Position numbers and translations under genes: made by a program. Of a DNA stretch of 27,838 bases, positions 26,713-27,838 are shown one piece after another. The notes under the pieces are model-generated. The model had not been told where the DNA came from. It saw only the letters and a list, made by a program, of their open reading frames with translations, and did no database searches. The DNA is from CAWEHT01 sp963808455 (GTDB lineage: Bacteria; Chloroflexota; Anaerolineae; CG2-30-64-16): NCBI GenBank assembly GCA_963808455.1, contig CAWEHT010000358.1, positions 1 to 27,838 of the forward strand, written 5' to 3'. Position 1 is the first letter of the stretch. Every line of letters starts with the position of its first letter.

Positions 26713-26737
26713 CCTATCCTTTCAGAGACACTTCAGA

Positions 26738-27388
26738 TCAGAACAGGCTCAATTGTTGGAACTCGTCATCCGAGCCCTGGCCATCATCCGCCTCGCGGGC
26801 CGGCGCGCGGGCCTGGTCGATTTCGGCCAGCAGCTTCGGGATCTGCTTGATATCTTCTTCGAGCGCCGTTCGCCATTCGGGACGGCGCAGCGCGGCAGCA
26901 GGGTGGAAGAGGGGCAGATAATAGACGTTGCCCGCACGCTTGGGGCGCCCATGAATGCGTGAGATCGACTGGCCCGGAAAGAAGCGCTCCATCGAGTGAC
27001 GGCCGAGCGTGACGACGATATCGGGCTGGATCAGGGCAAGCTGGCGGGTCAGATAGCCGCTGCAAGCCGCGATTTCCTCAGGCATGGGGTCCCGGTTGCC
27101 CGGCGGGCGGCACTTGACGACGTTGGTGATGTAGACCTGTTGGCGTGTCAAGCCAATGGTGGCCAGCACTTGCTCCAGGTATTGCCCCGATGCGCCCACG
27201 AACGGCCTACCCTGACGATCTTCGTGGAAGCCGGGGCCTTCGCCGACGAACATGAGCCGGGCGGCGCTGGCGCCTTCACCGGGCACGACGTGGGTGCGGC
27301 TCTGGCTCAGCGGGCATTTCAGGCAAACCTTGACTTCACTGGCCACTTGTTCGAGAGAATCGGCTGAGGGGTCTTCCCTTTGGGACAT
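26738..27388 (-). CDS. Family 4 iron-sulfur uracil-DNA glycosylase
   Basis: Excises uracil from DNA. 216 residues. The four cysteines that bind [4Fe-4S] are C22, C25, C93 and C109 (CLKCPLSQSR, VVKCRPPGNR, IAACSGYL). Motif A is GEGPGFHEDRQGRPFVG (49-65), motif B is FHPAAALRR (161-169). The last residues are QLSLF (212-216), matching the consensus of the bacterial beta sliding-clamp binding peptide, after an acidic linker. The start at 27388 is chosen because AGAGG stands about 7 bases upstream and the family begins here, although the frame is open further into the acetyltransferase region. ftsK follows after 25 bases. Confidence 0.93.
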   Translation of the reverse strand: MSQREDPSADSLEQVASEVKVCLKCPLSQSRTHVVPGEGASAARLMFVGEGPGFHEDRQGRPFVGASGQYLEQVLATIGLTRQQVYITNVVKCRPPGNRDPMPEEIAACSGYLTRQLALIQPDIVVTLGRHSMERFFPGQSISRIHGRPKRAGNVYYLPLFHPAAALRRPEWRTALEEDIKQIPKLLAEIDQARAPAREADDGQGSDDEFQQLSLF

Positions 27389-27838
27389 TGCATACCTCTG
27401 AGGTGTAGGACATGGGCTGAGATAGGTGGCGGACGGCGCGTAGCCTAATCCCGGGCGCGGCCGGGCGCGCTGGGCGCGGGCCGGCCCACGTGGCCAAAGC
27501 AGGCGTCCAGACGTGCCCGCCGCGGCGGCCCACTGCTGCTCCAGCAGGGCCTGCATGGCGGGCTCGGCCAGCGCCAGCGTGGTCATGATCAGCGCATCTT
27601 CCCCATCCTGATAGTAGCGGCGCCGGGTGCCCACCTGCCGGTAACCAAGCTGTTCGTACAGCCGCCGCGCCACGGCATTCCCCACCCTGACCTCGAGCGT
27701 CGAGCGCTCCGCCCCTCGGGCCATGGCTTCGTCTAGCAATGCCAGCAGCAGACTGTGGCCCAGGCCGCAGCCGCGCCAGTCTGGGTGTGAGGCAATCGTG
27801 GCGATGTGTGCATCGTCAACCATCAGCCACTCGCCAGC
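27389..27838 (-). CDS. RimI-type N-acetyltransferase, C-terminal part, no stop before the UDG
   Basis: The gene enters from the right edge. Visible are the acetyl-CoA loop RGCGLG in ASHPDWRGCGLGHSLL and the C-terminal GNAT motif NAVARRLYEQLGYRQVGTRRRYY, both typical of RimI-like acetyltransferases of ribosomal protein S18 and related targets. The recognisable domain ends near 27575. It is followed by about 60 Ala/Arg/Pro-rich residues that read into the UDG without a stop. A missing base in the GC-rich stretch 27455-27500 would end it at a TAG near 27448. A true fusion is less likely because the UDG has its own ribosome binding site. Confidence 0.75.

Overview
The window is GC-rich bacterial chromosome carrying housekeeping genes around a large chemosensory operon. 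The likely source is a member of Chloroflexota (Anaerolineae/Caldilineae-like). This is inferred from the combination of a T-box leader, a TrpB2-type tryptophan synthase, EttA, a family-4 uracil-DNA glycosylase, a zinc-ribbon/TPR/LysM membrane protein and an ArnT-like transferase. No rRNA marker is present to prove it. Almost everything is on the minus strand; only ettA is on the plus strand.

Left part (1-4357). The 5' part of trpB2 lies on the minus strand, with its 3' end beyond the window. It is preceded by a complete Trp-specific T-box leader of about 650 nt: a sigma70-type promoter, Stem I with an AGTA-type loop and a UGG specifier, Stem III, the T-box core, and a terminator. A strong hairpin follows the terminator and could mask the ribosome binding site. 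Divergently, ettA (ABC-F translation factor) is transcribed from an extended -10 promoter. Its frame is broken by two compensating indels.

Centre (4358-17649). One minus-strand chemosensory operon reads, in transcription order: soluble MCP with two complete signalling modules - CheW protein with three CheW domains - STAS protein - membrane-anchored MCP with a CheZ-like C-terminal part - CheY - CheA1 - CheB - HEAT-repeat protein - CheR - second CheY-like receiver - CheA2 with one active and one degenerate HPt. Genes overlap or are spaced by a few bases (GTGA, ATGA and similar junctions). No flagellar gene, CheD, CheC or separate CheZ is visible, so control of pili, surface motility or another output is more likely than flagellar swimming (inference). 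A NarX/NarL-like kinase and LuxR-type regulator with their own promoter sit just upstream.

Right part (19606-27838). An intergenic region with a 48-bp hairpin and the kinase promoter is followed by thioredoxin, a zinc-ribbon/TPR/BON/LysM membrane protein, grpE, an ArnT-like membrane transferase, ftsK/spoIIIE, a family-4 UDG ending in a beta-clamp-like peptide, and the end of a rimI-type acetyltransferase gene cut by the right edge.

At least twelve single-base frameshifts interrupt otherwise well conserved proteins: ettA two, cheY2 one, cheR three, HEAT protein three, cheA1 one, membrane transferase one, ftsK one. Because they hit essential genes as well as others, and some sit in homopolymers, residual assembly error is more likely than decay. 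The frames are therefore described as broken genes with reconstructed extents.
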